From B18-G4 sp003648575 (lineage in GTDB: Bacteria > Bacteroidota > Bacteroidia > Bacteroidales > B18-G4), in contig JAOZTN010000001.1 in NCBI GenBank assembly GCA_029942245.1, positions 1 to 64,000 of the forward strand: 64,000 nt of DNA, read 5' to 3'. Numbering within the stretch: the first letter of the stretch is position 1; every line of letters begins with the position of its first letter. The notes under the pieces were generated by a model that searched no databases, was not told the origin of the DNA, and was given only the letters and a program-made list of their open reading frames with translations. A program made the translations under genes and the position numbers. This document shows, one piece after another, positions 61,369 to 64,000 of the stretch.

Positions 61369-62166
61369 TTAGTCGTAACGCTTACCGAAGGTGATTCCGA
61401 TATAAAATGTAATAAAGAATGATTGGTCCGGGTTAAATGCCATGATCTCAACCGGAATGGGATAGTAGTCGATATTGGCACCCACCTCCACTGCCTTGAT
61501 GGATGAGTTATAATTTCCGTACTCAAAGTTTAATCCCACCTTAGCATACACGCCTGGATGAAGCTGTGTATTTTCTATGCCATTGGTGAAAGGGGCCCGT
61601 CCATAGATATTGTCCAGACCATGGATCTCGGGATTATACCTTTCAATGTCGACAGTATAATCGTCATTATCGGGCGTAAAATTCAAGATATACAGGTATA
61701 CCGGTTTAGCAAAAGCCAGCGAAAACCCTGCGGTGTATACCAGGCGTAGCTCTATCCCTCCCCAATAAGGCTTTCGGTTCAGCAGGCGTTTGATCCCGAT
61801 TCCTGCACGCAGTATATACATGTGGTTGAGCTTCCCGTATACATAGCTCTTGGCATTGTTGAAATAAGGGTTGAGTGTTTTTATCTGCTTGGGAGACTTC
61901 AGGCTAACAATCTCAATTTCCCAGTTCAGCGATTTGAAATAACTCAGGTTATGTCCCTTCCTGAAATGAAGACCCCATCCTCTGGAGTGCAATATGATCC
62001 CTCCGGCAAATTCATTTCTGAGCAATACACGATCAGAGATTGAATCGTACACCGGCTCGTGTTCTTTTTTCTTACTTTCCTCTGCCTGCTCCTGTTCCTG
62101 AGCACATACAAAAAGACCCGCCATGAGCAGGAGGGTCAACAATATTATATATTTAATAAAGGCCAT
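61369..62166 (-). CDS. Exported protein of unknown function, possibly a small outer-membrane barrel
   Basis: The 265-residue protein has a signal peptide (YIILLTLLLMAGLFVCAQ), a charged Glu/Lys linker, then alternating strand patterns with many aromatic residues (GGIILHSRGWGLHFRKGHN, LRAGIGIKRLLN, GIELRLVYTAGFSLAFAKPVY, SFFITFYIGITFGKRYD). The C-terminus ends with an aromatic-flanked strand, as in outer-membrane barrels, although the last residues are RYD and not Phe. I do not recognise a named family. It lies downstream of the small lipoprotein gene and is probably on the same transcript. Confidence 0.7.
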   Translation of the reverse strand: MAFIKYIILLTLLLMAGLFVCAQEQEQAEESKKKEHEPVYDSISDRVLLRNEFAGGIILHSRGWGLHFRKGHNLSYFKSLNWEIEIVSLKSPKQIKTLNPYFNNAKSYVYGKLNHMYILRAGIGIKRLLNRKPYWGGIELRLVYTAGFSLAFAKPVYLYILNFTPDNDDYTVDIERYNPEIHGLDNIYGRAPFTNGIENTQLHPGVYAKVGLNFEYGNYNSSIKAVEVGANIDYYPIPVEIMAFNPDQSFFITFYIGITFGKRYD

Positions 62167-62232
62167 CGGTCAAGAAATCCGGGAGATATTCTGGATCTGT
62201 TTGCTGCACCCCGGAAACAGCTAATCTATAGC

Positions 62233-62373
62233 CTAATAATTCGATTGCTTCTGGTACTTATAATTTTCTCCATAAGCCGCACAGCGTTCATTCGACTGGC
62301 ATGCGGTAGCAAATAATACAAAAAGGACCACTGCAGAGGTGACTATTAGGACTTTTTTAATAATTTTAGTCAT
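62233..62373 (-). CDS. 46-residue putative lipoprotein
   Basis: A short gene with ATG at 62373-62371 and TAG at 62235-62233. It encodes MTKIIKKVLIVTSAV, then a hydrophobic run and FATAC with a Cys at residue 25, and a mature part QSNERCAAYGENYKYQKQS. The Lys-rich start, hydrophobic core and Cys fit a lipoprotein signal, though the residue at -3 (Ala) is not the best. The mature peptide would be about 22 residues, rich in Tyr, Asn and Lys. A full consensus promoter 26 bp upstream makes it a real gene. Confidence 0.7.
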   Translation of the reverse strand: MTKIIKKVLIVTSAVVLFVLFATACQSNERCAAYGENYKYQKQSNY

Positions 62374-62398
62374 GATATATGATTCAGGTATTTGCACA

Positions 62399-62431
62399 CA
62401 AATATAAACTCATTTTCATAATATTAACAAA
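62399..62431 (-). promoter_or_regulatory. Consensus promoter of the small lipoprotein gene
   Basis: The minus strand reads TTTG (62431-62428), 21 bp, then TATATTTG (62406-62399). This is one of the three best promoter matches in the window. Confidence 0.72.
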
Positions 62432-62475
62432 TAAAATGAGATATTGTTGTTCACGGCCTATGTTAAACATTCATT

Positions 62476-63162
62476 ATGAGCACATCAAAGCTTAACCCTG
62501 AGATAGAAAACAGCTGGAAGGAAATCCTGATGCCGGAGTTCAATGCTGATTACTTTGCCAGTCTTAAGACATTTTTGCTGGAAGAAAAGGCGAAATATGT
62601 GGTCTATCCACCCGGAAAGCTAATCTTTTCAGCATTCGACCATACCCCTTACGATGAAGTCAGGGTGGTGATCATCGGTCAGGACCCATACCACGGAGAA
62701 GGCCAGGCCCATGGCCTCTGCTTTTCTGTCCCTCCGGGGATTCGTAAGCCACCCTCTCTCGTAAATATTTTCAAGGAAATACATGATGACCTTGGGATCC
62801 CCATCCCGCAAGGCGGAAATCTCTCCAAATGGGCAACACAGGGGGTACTGCTCCTCAATGCAACCCTCACGGTAAGGGCAAACACTGCCGGCTCACATCA
62901 GAACAAGGGCTGGGAAGAGTTTACCGATGCCGTGATCATGAAACTTTCGGAAGAAAAAAGTGGACTGATTTTCATGTTGTGGGGTAATTATGCCATTGCC
63001 AAGAAGGTACTGATCGATCCCGGGAAGCACCATATCCTGACCTCTGTCCACCCCTCCCCTTTTTCTGCCCGGAATGGATTTTTTGGTTGCAAACATTTCT
63101 CGATGACGAACGAGATACTGCGGGGGCAGGGAAAAGCTGAAATCAACTGGCGAACAGAATAA
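62476..63162 (+). CDS. ung: Uracil-DNA glycosylase (family 1)
   Basis: Removes uracil from DNA in base excision repair. The 228-residue protein has the water-activating loop GQDPYHGEGQAHGLCFSV (Asp70 catalytic), the GNLSKWATQGVLLLNATLTVR segment and the minor-groove loop HPSPFSARNGFFG (His192). Length and motifs are standard. It stands alone with 42 bp to the next gene. Confidence 0.97.
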   Translation: MSTSKLNPEIENSWKEILMPEFNADYFASLKTFLLEEKAKYVVYPPGKLIFSAFDHTPYDEVRVVIIGQDPYHGEGQAHGLCFSVPPGIRKPPSLVNIFKEIHDDLGIPIPQGGNLSKWATQGVLLLNATLTVRANTAGSHQNKGWEEFTDAVIMKLSEEKSGLIFMLWGNYAIAKKVLIDPGKHHILTSVHPSPFSARNGFFGCKHFSMTNEILRGQGKAEINWRTE

Positions 63163-63204
63163 GTCTACTTTGGCATCGTTCTTTCACTGATAAGCGCACA
63201 ACTT

Positions 63205-64000
63205 GAGACGTATCATATCCATATTAATCCTTTTCCTTCTCTTTATTGCTGTTTCCGGGCAGGAACTAAGTCTTGAGATCCTTCCGGCCGACAGCAGTAC
63301 CTCCAGAAGTATCAAGCGGCTCAATTATAACTCCGGCCCGGCGGGCAAACTGGCTGCCAGGCAGGAAATGAACAGAGTACTTGAATATTATTTCGAAAAG
63401 GGGTATATCACAGCCAGCATCGACTCTATATATGAAGATTCTGTGAGCATGACCGGATGGTTGAGAATAGGTGAAATATACAATATGTCCGTTATACGCC
63501 CCGGAAATATTCCGGAAGAAGTTCTGAGGCAGAGTAACTATAAGGAGAGGTTATATTCCGACAGGCCCTTTACCATCAATGAGGTGAATACCCTGACTGA
63601 AAATATTCTTACATATTGTGAAGACCATGGATATCCTTTTGCATCGGTAAAGCTCGACAGCATCAGCATATCAGCAGACAAGAATATCAGTGCCAGTCTG
63701 AACATAAGCATGAATCAGCAGGTCACCATCGATACTGTGATCGTAAAAGGGAATTCGAAATTACACCGAAAGTTTATCCGTAATTATTTCAATATCAAGC
63801 AGGGCGATCTTTATAATGAGTCCCGGATTGCAAGGGTTGGTGATAAACTGCAAAGTCTGCCTTTTGTAAGTGTGATCAGATCGCATGAAGTGGTGTTCAT
63901 CGATAATAAAGCAAAGCTGATCCTGTACATCGATAAGAAGAGGGCCAGTCAGTTTGATGGGATACTGGGGATTGCACCCAATGATGATGTGGACGGGAAG
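63205..64000 (+). CDS. BamA/TamA-like outer-membrane assembly protein, N-terminal part
   Basis: The frame opens after a TAA at 63193 and runs to the window end. The only fitting start is the TTG at 63205, followed by a signal peptide (RRIISILILFLLFIAVSGQ). The visible 265 residues hold POTRA-like domains: strand-helix-helix-strand units such as VLEYYFEKGYITASIDSIYED, TENILTYCEDHGYPFASVKLD and IDTVIVKGNSKLHRKFIRNYF. The last is a typical POTRA strand (VxGNxxxxxxxIxxxF) and is followed by a Gly-Asp-Leu-Tyr segment. The barrel would lie beyond the window. BamA-family proteins insert barrels in the outer membrane; which branch this is cannot be told. Confidence 0.85.

Overview
The window comes from a member of the Bacteroidota, probably Bacteroidales-like; I cannot fix the family. 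The evidence is: four secreted proteins with a type IX secretion (T9SS) C-terminal sorting domain; a complete moxR-DUF58-batABCDE operon; Bacteroidota promoters (TTTG or TTG, 19-21 bp, TAnnTTTG) with almost no Shine-Dalgarno sequences; a ribosomal-protein cluster without tuf or adk; and a MurA with Asp in place of the catalytic Cys. A run of 100 N inside rplQ marks a scaffold join. I found no tRNA, rRNA, CRISPR array, insertion sequence or prophage.

Layout. 1-2973: a secreted DUF4350-like protein, a methyltransferase and an orphan LutA-like protein. 3111-11762 (minus strand): an ABC exporter pair, dnaJ, grpE, murA, a DUF4290 protein and a UvrD/PcrA helicase. 11932-13606: two secreted proteins. 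13629-16004 (minus): a tightly overlapped three-gene operon of an isochorismatase-fold hydrolase, a short thioredoxin-reductase-like flavoprotein without its CxxC, and an RlmN/Cfr-like radical SAM enzyme that lacks the N-terminal domain and the resolving cysteine. This operon is the best candidate for undescribed biology. 16378-34747: a strong promoter and structured leader, then the str, S10, spc and alpha ribosomal operons as one block from rpsL to rplQ, followed by eno. 36175-39676 (minus): a hybrid histidine kinase and response regulator. 39940-44064: alaS, an M23 peptidase and a MerR regulator. 44190-46715: a secreted LRR-like T9SS cargo. 46942-55340: the Bat operon. 55364-61312: a C1 peptidase and two T9SS cargo proteins. 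61369-64000: a barrel-like protein, a 46-residue lipoprotein, ung, and the start of a BamA/TamA-like protein.

A second theme lies between the genes. Eight spacers hold tandem arrays with a strict 7-bp period. The heptad sequence differs from spacer to spacer, but the period is constant. Several arrays stop at, or cover, the -33 position of a predicted promoter, and two include the stop codons of flanking genes.

The ribosomal block, EF-G, SecY, Map, IF-1 and RpoA together make the translation, export and transcription core. GrpE and DnaJ assist folding. MurA, the M23 peptidase and the BamA-like protein serve the envelope. MoxR and the Bat proteins form a membrane AAA+/vWA chaperone-like system linked to stress and oxygen tolerance in Bacteroides. 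All functions are read from sequence by eye; no database search was run.
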